NCBI GenBank assembly: GCA_964370315.1
Contig: CAYJIS010000027.1
Span: 1-25,029 of the forward strand
Source: CAYJFX01 sp964370315
GTDB lineage: Bacteria; Spirochaetota; Spirochaetia; Treponematales; Treponemataceae
Length of the DNA stretch: 25,029 bases
Direction: 5' to 3'
Shown here: piece by piece, positions 8,168 to 15,849 of the stretch
How positions within the stretch are numbered: position 1 is the stretch's first letter
Layout: every line of letters begins with the position of its first letter
Notes under the pieces: generated by a model
What the model saw: only the letters and a program-made list of their open reading frames with translations
The model's database searches: none
Told to the model about the DNA's origin: nothing
Translations under genes and position numbers: made by a program

Positions 8168-9817
8168 TTATACTATAAACTGAACTGCAAGAATAATTGC
8201 AATAACTACCCCAATTACAGCCTCACCACCTAATAGTCCTGCAGCTATAATAGTCCCTGTACCCTTTTTTTCAAATGTCGGATACAACGTATCAATCAAC
8301 AGACGAATTACAGCACCTATACATGCTGTAAAGGATAAATAAAACGGCAAATATACCCCAAGTCCAAGTGTCATAACAGGATAACATCCAAGTATATACA
8401 ATATAGCAGCAATACCTACACCTGATAAAAAGACTCCAATATATTGTATTCCGCCAGCCATTGCGGCTACTGCTGATGCTTGAGCTGCAGGAAATAGCTC
8501 TGGATTTCCGAAAGCTGAAGATCCATACGCGGTTACAATTGCAAGTATAACAAATGATGAGACAATGGCTCCTACTAAACCTCCAATTAACTCTGCACTC
8601 CACTGAGCTTTTGGATTCGTTTTTAATATATGTCCAGCTTTAAAATCATTCATAACATCACCCACTAATCCACATGCAGTCGCAACGATAGCAGCTATAA
8701 AAATACCTGCAACCTCAGTTGTAGAAGGTGATACAAGTCTGGCTATAAGTAATACTAGTATTCCAAATACTTCCATGGGATTTATGGCCGACATTCCAAC
8801 AGTTTGGCATGACATAGCAGTTACAAGCCATACTCCAAAAATTGTAATTATTGATGCAAAAAGAGGAATATCTAGTACACTAACAAATAAAACAACAAGT
8901 AAAGATAAACACAGTGGTAGGAATCTGAGTAAGTTAATTGTTTTCTTTGACGATTCGGATTGCTTAGTTATTTTCATTGACTTAAACATTTCTTTTGTAT
9001 TTGGAAATATATTTTTAATAAAAATGCCAGCTCCAGTTCCTACCATAAGGCCTAAGCCAAGGGAACTTTTTATATCAGCGGCCATAGAAGAGTCAAAAAA
9101 AGACAATTTTTGACCTAAAATTATTATACCAACATCTCCAATTAAAGCTCCCAAAAACCACATACCTATAAAAACTGGACCTACTAAATATCCAACGGAG
9201 ATTAACATTGGAGATAACCATAAACCGCCAAGAGACCCAAAATTCATCATATTTTTAAACCAGATAAGTGATGGTATTTTTAAAAACCAATCTCGAAGAA
9301 AAGTAAAAATACTTGCAACACCAAAAGAAACAAATAGTATACTTGCTTTCTTTCCGCCTTCATCCCCTGCTATAAGAGTTTCTGCAGCTGCTTGCCCCAT
9401 AGCATAAGGTAAGTTTGAGTGTTCAATAAATTGCTTTCGCATTAAAGAGGTAAAGATTAAACCTAACAGGGTGCCACTTATAATTATTACTAAGAGTCTT
9501 ACTAAACTAATTTCTACATTTGGAAAAAGCATATAAATAGCTGGAATAGTGAAAGCAACCCCGCCTGCAACCATAGAACCTGCAGACATAGCAGTATGCG
9601 TAACATTGATTTCATTAATGTTAGTTTTACCAAGGACTTTTAAAACAAACATAGACAAAAGTGCAACAAACATAATAGGGAAAGGTAATGATGATGCTTT
9701 AAGTGCAACAAATAGAGAAGCACACGTAACAATAACTGAACCCAATACGCCAATGACAATTGACCGTCCTGTTAATTGTTCTTTAAATGATTTTGCATAG
9801 TTTATTTCTTTTTTCAT
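8168..9817 (-). CDS. OPT-family oligopeptide transporter
   Basis: The 549-residue integral membrane protein has many hydrophobic segments, and its content matches the OPT/YSL family. That family imports oligopeptides or metal-siderophore-like substrates by proton coupling. Family-like stretches include FVALKASSLPFPIMFVALLSM, NVTHTAMSAGSMVAGGVAFTIPAIYM, LPYAMGQAAAETLIAG and GDVMNDFKAGHILKTNP. I chose ATG 9817 because GAAGG lies 4 nt upstream and a basic cytoplasmic N-terminus follows. A start at 9883 would add 22 residues and put the promoter inside the coding region. The substrate cannot be read from sequence; peptides are plausible for an asaccharolytic host-associated spirochaete. Confidence 0.88.
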   Translation of the reverse strand: MKKEINYAKSFKEQLTGRSIVIGVLGSVIVTCASLFVALKASSLPFPIMFVALLSMFVLKVLGKTNINEINVTHTAMSAGSMVAGGVAFTIPAIYMLFPNVEISLVRLLVIIISGTLLGLIFTSLMRKQFIEHSNLPYAMGQAAAETLIAGDEGGKKASILFVSFGVASIFTFLRDWFLKIPSLIWFKNMMNFGSLGGLWLSPMLISVGYLVGPVFIGMWFLGALIGDVGIIILGQKLSFFDSSMAADIKSSLGLGLMVGTGAGIFIKNIFPNTKEMFKSMKITKQSESSKKTINLLRFLPLCLSLLVVLFVSVLDIPLFASIITIFGVWLVTAMSCQTVGMSAINPMEVFGILVLLIARLVSPSTTEVAGIFIAAIVATACGLVGDVMNDFKAGHILKTNPKAQWSAELIGGLVGAIVSSFVILAIVTAYGSSAFGNPELFPAAQASAVAAMAGGIQYIGVFLSGVGIAAILYILGCYPVMTLGLGVYLPFYLSFTACIGAVIRLLIDTLYPTFEKKGTGTIIAAGLLGGEAVIGVVIAIILAVQFIV

Positions 9818-9839
9818 ACAGCCTTCTTTTATAAAAAAG

Positions 9840-9868
9840 AGTATACAAAAAAGACGCGAATTATTCAA
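9840..9868 (-). promoter_or_regulatory. Promoter of the OPT transporter gene
   Basis: On the minus strand, TTGAAT (9868-9863), a 17-bp spacer and TATACT (9845-9840), giving a leader of about 16 nt that includes the GAAGG site. Confidence 0.65.
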
Positions 9869-9900
9869 TATAAACACTACCACATTTACATAAAGTTGTG

Positions 9901-9918
9901 TATAATAAGATTGAGGTG
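9901..9918 (+). promoter_or_regulatory. -10 box and ribosome binding site deciding the TTG start of the phosphorylase gene
   Basis: TATAAT at 9901-9906, with no good -35 at normal spacing, is followed by GAGGTG at 9913-9918, four nt before TTG 9923. The earlier in-frame TTG at 9896 overlaps the -10 and is unlikely to be used. Confidence 0.55.
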
Positions 9919-9922
9919 TGTA

Positions 9923-10744
9923 TTGAAATATAACTACGATTATTTTAATAAAAGTGCTGAATATATACGTGCTAAAATTAATTTTAAACCAGAAATTGCA
10001 ATTATTCTAGGCTCTTGTCTTGGAGACTTTGCAAAAGAAATAGAAAATCCAATAAGTATTGACTACAAAGATATACCCAATTTTTTAGTTTCTACAGTAG
10101 ACTCTCATGCTGGAAAGCTGATACTCGGAACTTTTGCAGGAGTAAAAGTCGTGTGTATGTCGGGAAGATTTCACTATTATGAAGGATATGACTTTGAGCA
10201 ACTTACAGCCCCTATTCGCCTTTTTAAATTACTCGGTGTACGAGCAACAATTTTAACAAACGCAGCAGGTGCAATTAATGCTAACTACAAACCAGGCGAT
10301 GTAATGCTTATTAAAGACCATATCAAATTAATGGGAGCAAGCCCTTTACGTGGTATAAATATACCAGAGTTTGGAGAGCGTTTTTTTGACGTTTGTGATA
10401 TGTATACGAAAAGTCTCCGAGAAATAGCCTTAAGATGTGCAAAAAAATCGACAATTACAGTACATGAAGGTGTCTATTACTATGCTACGGGCCCTCAATT
10501 TGAAACACCAGCGGAAATTAATGCAATGAGGATATTAGGAGCTGATGCAGTTGGCATGTCTACAGTCACAGAAGCCTTAACAGCCTGTCATTGTAAGATG
10601 CCTATATTAGCAATTTCTCTAATTACAAATATGGCTGCAGGTATGTTACATCAAGCAATCACAACCGATGAAGTAGATGAAACAGCCTCAAAAACTTCGA
10701 ATAATTTTAGACAATTTATTTCAACTATTATTCAAACTATATAA
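9923..10744 (+). CDS. Purine nucleoside phosphorylase, probably acting on methylthioinosine
   Basis: Trimeric-class (PNP/MTAP family) phosphorylase of 273 residues from TTG 9923. It splits purine nucleosides with phosphate into base and pentose-1-phosphate. Visible motifs are the phosphate site LGSCLGDFA (residues 29-37), SGRFHYYEGY (80-89), TNAAGAIN (112-119), the base-site GPQFETPAE (190-198, Glu198) and VGMSTVTEA...SLITNMAAG (Asn236). In this family Asn at the ITN position goes with 6-oxopurines (PNP), whereas MTA phosphorylases have Asp. The enzyme should therefore prefer hypoxanthine or guanine nucleosides. The next two genes encode an MTA/SAH deaminase and an MtnA-like isomerase, so 5'-methylthioinosine is a likely substrate; ordinary inosine/guanosine salvage is the alternative. 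Confidence 0.88.
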   Translation: MKYNYDYFNKSAEYIRAKINFKPEIAIILGSCLGDFAKEIENPISIDYKDIPNFLVSTVDSHAGKLILGTFAGVKVVCMSGRFHYYEGYDFEQLTAPIRLFKLLGVRATILTNAAGAINANYKPGDVMLIKDHIKLMGASPLRGINIPEFGERFFDVCDMYTKSLREIALRCAKKSTITVHEGVYYYATGPQFETPAEINAMRILGADAVGMSTVTEALTACHCKMPILAISLITNMAAGMLHQAITTDEVDETASKTSNNFRQFISTIIQTI

Positions 10745-10767
10745 CGTAAAAAAACAAAGGAATCAGT

Positions 10768-12066
10768 ATGAAATTATTACTTAAAAATGCACATGTGATT
10801 TGTAACACAAAAACTAAAGAAGTACTTACTAATGCTTATATTGGGATTCAGGATGACACAATAATATACGTTGATTGCAAAAAACCAATTGATATATATG
10901 ATACAGAAAAAGATATGTCAGGAAAGCTTCTTTTTCCTGGACTTGTAAATGCACATACTCATAACCCTATGACACTAGTACGAGGAATAGGAAGCGACCT
11001 ACCCCTTTTAGATTGGCTAGATATAGTTAGGCCGATTGAAGAGAATTTTACAGAAAATGATAATATGATTGCCTCTCGTTTAGCTTGGATCGAAATGCTA
11101 CGCAGTGGGGTTACATCATGTTCAGATATGTATGAATATCCTGATATTACTATCCAAGATATAGAAAAAATAGGTGTAAAAATGAATCTTGGTCGTGGAG
11201 TGCTTTCTTTTGATGATCAAGAATCTGCTCTAGACAATCAAAGGGTACAACAAGCCATAGAATTATTTAACAAATATGATAATAGTGCTCATGGAAGAAT
11301 TAAAGTAGATTTTTCAATACATGCGGAGTATACCAACAAAGAAAAGGTAGTACGCGAGTTTTCAGAAATTTGTAAAGAATATGGAACAAGAATGCACTTA
11401 CATATATCTGAATCAGCAAAAGAACATGCCGATTGTATTAAAAGATATGGAAAAACACCTACTCAATGGTTTTTTGATTTAGGAGTTTTTGAAAATCCCG
11501 TATTTGCAGCACATTGTGTACACCTAACACCTGAAGACATGGAAGTTTTTAAGAAATGTGGGGCAACAGTTGTTCACAATCCAACTAGTAATTTAAAACT
11601 TGCAAGTGGAATTGCTCCTATAGCCAAATATCTTGACATGGGTATTAATGTAAGTCTTGGGACTGACGGTGCTGGAAGTAATAACAACTTAAATATGTTT
11701 GAGGAAATGCATATAACATCAATAGTACATAAGGGTTTTAACCAAGAACCAACCATAGTGTCTCCATCTCAAGTACTTACCATGGCTACGATTAATGGAG
11801 CATCTATGCAGGGAAGAGAGGATACAGGCACTATAGAAATAGGAAGAAAAGCGGACATAGCGGCTCTAAATATGGATCAAGGCCACTTAATTCCTCATGC
11901 TGACGTACTTTCAACACTTGTATACTCGGCCCAGGCAAGTGATGTATGCATGACAATGGTCGACGGAAAAGTCTTATATGAAAATGGCGAGTTTTTTACA
12001 ATCGATCAAGAAAAAACACTTTATGATTTTAGACAATCGTGTAAACGCTTACTAAATACTATATAA
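10768..12066 (+). CDS. mtaD: 5'-methylthioadenosine/S-adenosylhomocysteine deaminase
   Basis: A 432-residue amidohydrolase-superfamily enzyme predicted to deaminate MTA, and perhaps SAH or adenosine, to the inosine analogue with a bound metal. Key residues are all visible: His63 and His65 in NAHTHNP, His212 and Glu215 in MHLHISE, His249 in AAHC, and Asp300 in LGTDGAGSNNNLNMFEEM. The C-terminal IEIGRKADIAALN is the usual composite beta-sandwich segment. Length is typical. AAAGGA lies 6 nt before the ATG. It sits 23 nt after the phosphorylase gene and 27 nt before the MtnA-like gene, so the three form one operon. Substrate preference within the MTA/SAH/guanine-type deaminases is inferred from sequence and neighbours. 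Confidence 0.88.
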   Translation: MKLLLKNAHVICNTKTKEVLTNAYIGIQDDTIIYVDCKKPIDIYDTEKDMSGKLLFPGLVNAHTHNPMTLVRGIGSDLPLLDWLDIVRPIEENFTENDNMIASRLAWIEMLRSGVTSCSDMYEYPDITIQDIEKIGVKMNLGRGVLSFDDQESALDNQRVQQAIELFNKYDNSAHGRIKVDFSIHAEYTNKEKVVREFSEICKEYGTRMHLHISESAKEHADCIKRYGKTPTQWFFDLGVFENPVFAAHCVHLTPEDMEVFKKCGATVVHNPTSNLKLASGIAPIAKYLDMGINVSLGTDGAGSNNNLNMFEEMHITSIVHKGFNQEPTIVSPSQVLTMATINGASMQGREDTGTIEIGRKADIAALNMDQGHLIPHADVLSTLVYSAQASDVCMTMVDGKVLYENGEFFTIDQEKTLYDFRQSCKRLLNTI

Positions 12067-12093
12067 CAAAAAGAAACCTAAGGACATATAACT

Positions 12094-13161
12094 ATGGAAA
12101 GAGCAGACAAAGATTTAGCTTTTATGCTTCAGTATGAAAACATTGCGTGGTTTGAAGATGGAAAGGTTACAATTCTAGATAGAAGAATATACCCTACAAA
12201 GATACATTTTGTTATTTGCAACACACATATTGAAGTTACAAAAGCAATAAGTGATATGGTAACCCAAAGCGCAGGACCATTTACAGCTGCTGCAATGGGA
12301 ATGGCATTAGCTGCTTTTGAATGTAAAGAAATGTCAAAGGAAAATCAAATTGCTTTTTTAACCAAAGCATCAAATACAATAAGCAATGCTCGCCCCACTA
12401 CAGTTTCCAGGATGAAAATTATTACAGAAAATTGCCTAATCGTTGGAAAAAATGCAATTGAAAACGGTTTTAATGTTAGTGAAGCGATTGTCAATGCAAC
12501 TGTTCAAATGAATAATACTCGATATTCCAAAATTGAAACTATTGCAGAATATCTTGTTGATATGTTTCCACAACAAGGCAAGATAATGACTCAATGTTTT
12601 GGAGAAACTATCGTAGGACAAATGTTAAAAATTGCTAAGAAAAGAGGCCATAGCTTACAGATCTTTTGTCCTGAAACACGCCCCTATCTTCAGGGTGCAA
12701 GACTTACAGCAAGTGTTGCATATGACCAAGGATTTGATGTAACGGTAATTACTGACAACATGGTCGCGTTTGTTATGCAAAAAGAAAAAATTGATATTTT
12801 TACCTCAGCTGCAGATGCTATTTGCTTAGACGGACATGTGGTAAATAAAATTGGAACATATCAAATTGCGCTCATTGCAAAAGAGCATTCTATTCCTTAT
12901 TTTGTAACAGGTGCACCAGACATTGGTCATCCAAGTGTACATAGTGTAACGATTGAAATGAGAGACCCTGACTTTGTACTTCAAGCAATGGGTGTACGCA
13001 CTGCAAAAAAGGGAGTAAAAGGTTATTATCCATCATTTGATATCACACCACCCCATCTTGTTTCAGGCGTCGTCACTGATGATGGAATATATTCATCATT
13101 CGATTTACAAAGATACTTTGAAAAAGGTAACACAGGAGAAGTACCTGAGCTGGTTGTTTAG
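12094..13161 (+). CDS. mtnA: MtnA-like isomerase (S-methyl-5-thioribose-1-phosphate isomerase, eIF2B-alpha family)
   Basis: The 355-residue length fits MtnA, which isomerises methylthioribose-1-phosphate to methylthioribulose-1-phosphate. Family motifs are SNARPTTVS (97-105), MTQCFGETIVG with the presumed catalytic Cys168, CPETRPYLQGARLTA (192-206), and SAADAICLDGHVVNKIGTYQIALIAKEH with the presumed catalytic Asp241. The C-terminal SFDITPPHLVSGVVTDDGI also matches. The Cys loop (QCFGE) differs from the usual HCN-type loop, so this is a divergent member. A ribose-1,5-bisphosphate isomerase or another eIF2B-like sugar-phosphate isomerase remains possible. The phosphorylase and deaminase genes upstream support the methylthioribose role. 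AAGGA lies 9 nt before the ATG. Confidence 0.8.
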   Translation: MERADKDLAFMLQYENIAWFEDGKVTILDRRIYPTKIHFVICNTHIEVTKAISDMVTQSAGPFTAAAMGMALAAFECKEMSKENQIAFLTKASNTISNARPTTVSRMKIITENCLIVGKNAIENGFNVSEAIVNATVQMNNTRYSKIETIAEYLVDMFPQQGKIMTQCFGETIVGQMLKIAKKRGHSLQIFCPETRPYLQGARLTASVAYDQGFDVTVITDNMVAFVMQKEKIDIFTSAADAICLDGHVVNKIGTYQIALIAKEHSIPYFVTGAPDIGHPSVHSVTIEMRDPDFVLQAMGVRTAKKGVKGYYPSFDITPPHLVSGVVTDDGIYSSFDLQRYFEKGNTGEVPELVV

Positions 13162-13165
13162 ACAC

Positions 13166-13194
13166 TTGAAAATATGTTTTTACTGTGATACAAT
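13166..13194 (+). promoter_or_regulatory. Promoter of the DRTGG gene
   Basis: TTGAAA (13166-13171), a 17-bp spacer and TACAAT (13189-13194), ending 5 nt before the ATG at 13200. There is no Shine-Dalgarno sequence, so a leaderless transcript is expected. Confidence 0.7.
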
Positions 13195-13199
13195 TACGT

Positions 13200-13556
13200 A
13201 TGACAATTAATGAAGCGGCAAAGGTCGTAGATGCGACAATTCTCTGCGGAGAAGAAAACAAAGACAGTGAAATATTTTCAGCTTGTGGATCTGATCTTAT
13301 GAGCGATGTTATGGCGTTTGTTAAAGAACAAGTATTACTCTTTACAGGACTAATCAATGTACAAGTTATTAGAACAGCAAGTCTAATGGATATTGGGGCT
13401 ATTTGCTTTGTGAGAGGAAAAAAACCTTCAGATGAAATGATTGAAATGGCTAAAGATCAAGACATTGTATTGATGTCAACGAAAGATCCAATGTACATTG
13501 CTTGTGGTAAGCTTTATCAAGCAGGCATCACAACCGGTGGAGTACGGGATATTTAA
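13200..13556 (+). CDS. DRTGG-domain protein
   Basis: A 118-residue protein consisting of one DRTGG-type domain. Recognisable stretches are SEIFSACGSDLMSDVMAFV (residues 23-41), LLFTGLINVQVIRTASLMDIGAICFVRGKKP and STKDPMYIACGKLYQAGI. The domain is found alone, and fused to CBS or phosphotransacetylase domains, and its biochemical role is unclear. In many anaerobes a small DRTGG protein is encoded beside a GHKL ATPase in [FeFe]-hydrogenase clusters; here the ATPase gene follows after 9 nt but no hydrogenase gene is in view. I take ATG 13200 rather than GTG 13185, because the latter overlaps the -10 box. There is no ribosome binding site. Confidence 0.85.
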   Translation: MTINEAAKVVDATILCGEENKDSEIFSACGSDLMSDVMAFVKEQVLLFTGLINVQVIRTASLMDIGAICFVRGKKPSDEMIEMAKDQDIVLMSTKDPMYIACGKLYQAGITTGGVRDI

Positions 13557-13565
13557 AAAATCAGG

Positions 13566-13982
13566 ATGAAGTACCATTTTGATATTCCTGGAGATGATTT
13601 TTCCTTTGCAGGAAATGCTTCTTCAGAAATTAAAAAAACTTTAAAATCACTACAAATTCCAGCTGACATAATAAAACGTGTTGTTATTGCATTATTCGAA
13701 GCTGAAACAAATATGATAGTACATGCCGATGGAGGGACAATTGACTTTGAACTTACCGACAACTGTATTATCATCACGGTAGAAGATAATGGTCCAGGAA
13801 TTCCTGATATTGATAAGGCAATGGTAGAAGGGTATTCTACCGCAAATAATGTATACGTTGAATTAGGTTATGGAGCTGGAATGGGCTTATCTAATATACA
13901 AAGAAATACTGATAAATTAATTATTAATTCAAATCCCGGAAAAGGCACAACTCTTATAATGAATGTTTTCTATGAAAAGTAA
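13566..13982 (+). CDS. GHKL-type ATP-binding protein (anti-sigma factor/serine kinase-like)
   Basis: The 138-residue, single-domain HATPase_c protein has the N-box EAETNMIVHA (residues 45-54, Glu45/Glu47 and Asn49), the G1 box EDNGPGIPD (73-81) and the G2 box GYGAGMGLSNI (101-111). It resembles RsbW/SpoIIAB-type anti-sigma factors. It lacks a dimerisation His domain, so it is not a complete histidine kinase. It is paired with the DRTGG gene, as in hydrogenase clusters of other anaerobes. AGG directly abuts the ATG, too close for a normal ribosome binding site; initiation may depend on coupling to the gene before it. The target or partner is unknown. Confidence 0.88.
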   Translation: MKYHFDIPGDDFSFAGNASSEIKKTLKSLQIPADIIKRVVIALFEAETNMIVHADGGTIDFELTDNCIIITVEDNGPGIPDIDKAMVEGYSTANNVYVELGYGAGMGLSNIQRNTDKLIINSNPGKGTTLIMNVFYEK

Positions 13983-14613
13983 TAATAAAAAAACTGAACT
14001 TAGAGAACACATGAAAAACCTCATTAAAAAAACACTAGAATCAAAAAGTAACGAGCACCTAATACAGACTTTTGAATCACAAACTAAAAAACATTTATTT
14101 AGTTTTACGTTATTAGATAGGTGTACTAACCTACTCGCATATTATCCCATGAGATATGAAGCTCCATGCATCGACATTATTGTAAATGCACAAAATCAAA
14201 ATATAAGTACCTCACTTCCTAAAATAATTGATGACAGTATTTTATTTTTTAACTGTGCAAATGTAAAAGACACAAAATCATTTACTAAAAACTCCTACGG
14301 TATTTATGAGCCAATTGGTAGCAACGGTATCAATTTTGAAACTATCTTAGAAAGAGCCAATACATTGATTATAGTATTAGTTCCTGGCTTAGCTTTTTCA
14401 AAAACAGGAAAAAGGCTTGGGCGAGGAAAAGGCTATTATGACCGCTTTTTATTATCTCTTTTAAATGTAAAAAAAGATAATAAAACAATGTCAGATCTTA
14501 TCTTTGTAGGATATTGCTTTTCATTTCAAATTATTGATGACATCCCAACTGATACATATGATATAAAAATGGATTATGTATTATCAGAAAAAGGAATCAT
14601 ACCGTGCACTTGA
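13972..14613 (+). CDS. 5-formyltetrahydrofolate cyclo-ligase
   Basis: This enzyme converts 5-formyl-THF to 5,10-methenyl-THF with ATP in one-carbon metabolism. It has 213 residues from ATG 13972. The decisive signature is VPGLAFSKTGKRLGRGKGYYDRF, the conserved ATP/folate-binding stretch of the family. The N-terminus (KKTELREHMKNLIKK) is the usual basic helix. The start overlaps the end of the GHKL gene by 11 nt; an ATG three codons earlier (13963) is equally possible. Neither has a good ribosome binding site, which suggests translational coupling. A variable insert (KKDNKTMSD) lies just after the signature. Confidence 0.92.
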   Translation: MKSNNKKTELREHMKNLIKKTLESKSNEHLIQTFESQTKKHLFSFTLLDRCTNLLAYYPMRYEAPCIDIIVNAQNQNISTSLPKIIDDSILFFNCANVKDTKSFTKNSYGIYEPIGSNGINFETILERANTLIIVLVPGLAFSKTGKRLGRGKGYYDRFLLSLLNVKKDNKTMSDLIFVGYCFSFQIIDDIPTDTYDIKMDYVLSEKGIIPCT

Positions 14614-14619
14614 AAGTGC

Positions 14620-14648
14620 TTGACAAATTATAGCTAATAAAGTTTAAT
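14620..14648 (+). promoter_or_regulatory. Putative promoter of the Gx-transporter gene
   Basis: TTGACA (14620-14625), a 17-bp spacer and TTTAAT (14643-14648), ending 6 nt before GTG 14655. A GCACT/AGTGC hairpin (14605-14619) that includes the preceding stop codon abuts the -35. It has no T-run, so it is not a normal terminator. Confidence 0.5.
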
Positions 14649-14654
14649 ATACTT

Positions 14655-15197
14655 GTGAAAAAAAATCAATTTAATGATACAGAGCGACTAATTGCCTTTA
14701 TTGCATCCTTGTGTTTATTTTTGTCAGCAATTGAGTATGTTATTCCTAAACCCCTGCCCTTTATGCGTTTAGGTTTAGCAAACATGCCTATAATTATTTC
14801 TCTCTATATTTTACGACCAAAACAAGTACTATTTTTAGTATTGTTAAAAGTTGTAGGACAAGCATTTATTACAGGTACGTTTTTTTCATATATATTCGCA
14901 TTTTCACTAGTGGGCTCTTTTTCTTCTGCACTTATTATGTTAATAGTATTTGTCCTTTTTAAAAACATAGTTAGCCCACTTGGAATTAGTATTTTAGGAG
15001 CTCTTACTAACGCTGGAGCACAAATCATAATGTCAGACTGGATATTATTTGGAGAGGCTGCCATATATATAGCCCCAATACTTTCAATAAATGCTGTTAT
15101 TACAGGTTTTGCTTTAGGTCTAATAACATTGCGATTTTTAAATACCTCAAAATGGTACGAGCATATTGTATTAGAGAAAAACGGTGGGGAGATATAA
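14655..15197 (+). CDS. Gx transporter family membrane protein (heptaprenyl diphosphate synthase component I-like)
   Basis: The 180-residue protein has about five to six hydrophobic segments. Features of the family are AIEYVIPKPLPFMRLGLANMP (residues 26-46), where a helix follows a PxPFxRLGLAN loop, and GALTNAGAQIIMSDW. Many members are annotated as heptaprenyl diphosphate synthase component I, but the family looks like an ECF-transporter substrate-binding (S) component, and I favour transport. It starts at GTG without a ribosome binding site. The next gene, 1 nt after its stop, encodes an EcfT-like membrane protein, which fits an S/T pair. The substrate is unknown. Confidence 0.82.
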   Translation: MKKNQFNDTERLIAFIASLCLFLSAIEYVIPKPLPFMRLGLANMPIIISLYILRPKQVLFLVLLKVVGQAFITGTFFSYIFAFSLVGSFSSALIMLIVFVLFKNIVSPLGISILGALTNAGAQIIMSDWILFGEAAIYIAPILSINAVITGFALGLITLRFLNTSKWYEHIVLEKNGGEI

Positions 15198-15198
15198 G

Positions 15199-15798
15199 AT
15201 GACAAAATTATATGAGAAGATTCCTTCTAACATTCTTTTTATAACCACAATTTTGTGCTTTCCTGCAGTATTATTCCAAGCTGTAACTTTTTATTTATGG
15301 ATTAATGTTTTACTATTTCTTTTACTTTTATTTTGTAAAAATGGACGAGTAAAAATACTACCTTCTCTTTTTATTTTATTGTCAATTATTTTTTTTAACT
15401 TACTTACACCAACTGGAAAAGTATATATTTATATAGGTGATTTTGCTATTACCGAAGGTGCCCTTTTCTTCGGGCTACAAAAGGCCGGTATTTTACTTTC
15501 GATGGTTTTCATCTCACAATACGCTATCACAAAAGATTTATCATTACCAGGAAAAATTGGGTTTTTTCTAAATTCAATGTTTTATTTTTTTGAACGACTA
15601 ACTGATCACAAAGCAAAATTTAATGTTAAAAAGCCTTTTATATCAATCGATGATATTCTTTTAGAAGTATATAAAAGTGAAGATAATATAGTTGAAAAAA
15701 CAAAAAAAAGTACTAGCTCCTTTTCATTTGTTACCTATTTTATTTGCGTAATTCCTTTGATAATTAGTTATACACTTTTAATACTTAGTATTGTATAA
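15199..15798 (+). CDS. EcfT/CbiQ-like membrane protein (putative ECF-transporter T component)
   Basis: The 199-residue protein has an N-terminal cluster of hydrophobic segments (about residues 13-110), a soluble stretch, and a last membrane helix (SFVTYFICVIPLIISYTLLILSIV). The segment FFNLLTPTGKVYIYIGDFAITEGALFFGLQKAGILLSMVF resembles the EcfT core (NLFxPxG...GxxxITxEGL). I do not see the Ala-Arg-Gly coupling motifs that bind the ATPases, so this may be a reduced member. GGGGAG lies 7 nt before ATG 15199. No ATPase gene is nearby; the protein might use shared ECF ATPases encoded elsewhere. The T-component role is inference. Confidence 0.65.
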   Translation: MTKLYEKIPSNILFITTILCFPAVLFQAVTFYLWINVLLFLLLLFCKNGRVKILPSLFILLSIIFFNLLTPTGKVYIYIGDFAITEGALFFGLQKAGILLSMVFISQYAITKDLSLPGKIGFFLNSMFYFFERLTDHKAKFNVKKPFISIDDILLEVYKSEDNIVEKTKKSTSSFSFVTYFICVIPLIISYTLLILSIV

Positions 15799-15849
15799 GC
15801 GTTTCATACTTATTTCCAAAACAATGAACTAAAATTATTAAAAGTGTAT
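15770..15849. repeat. 80-bp imperfect palindrome across two convergent gene ends
   Basis: The outer arms ATACACTTTTAATA (15770-15783) and its exact complement (15836-15849) match over 14 bp. Inside them TTAGT/ACTAA, ATTGT/ACAAT and ATAAG/CTTAT also pair, giving about 29 bp with small bulges around CGTTTCATA. Both TAA stop codons (15796-15798 plus, 15812-15810 minus) fall in the innermost arms. There is no T-run, so a bidirectional terminator is possible but atypical. Confidence 0.75.

Noticed and set aside
14605..14619. Terminator after the 5-formyl-THF cyclo-ligase gene
   Set aside because: The stem is only 5-6 bp and is followed by a -35 box rather than a T-run.
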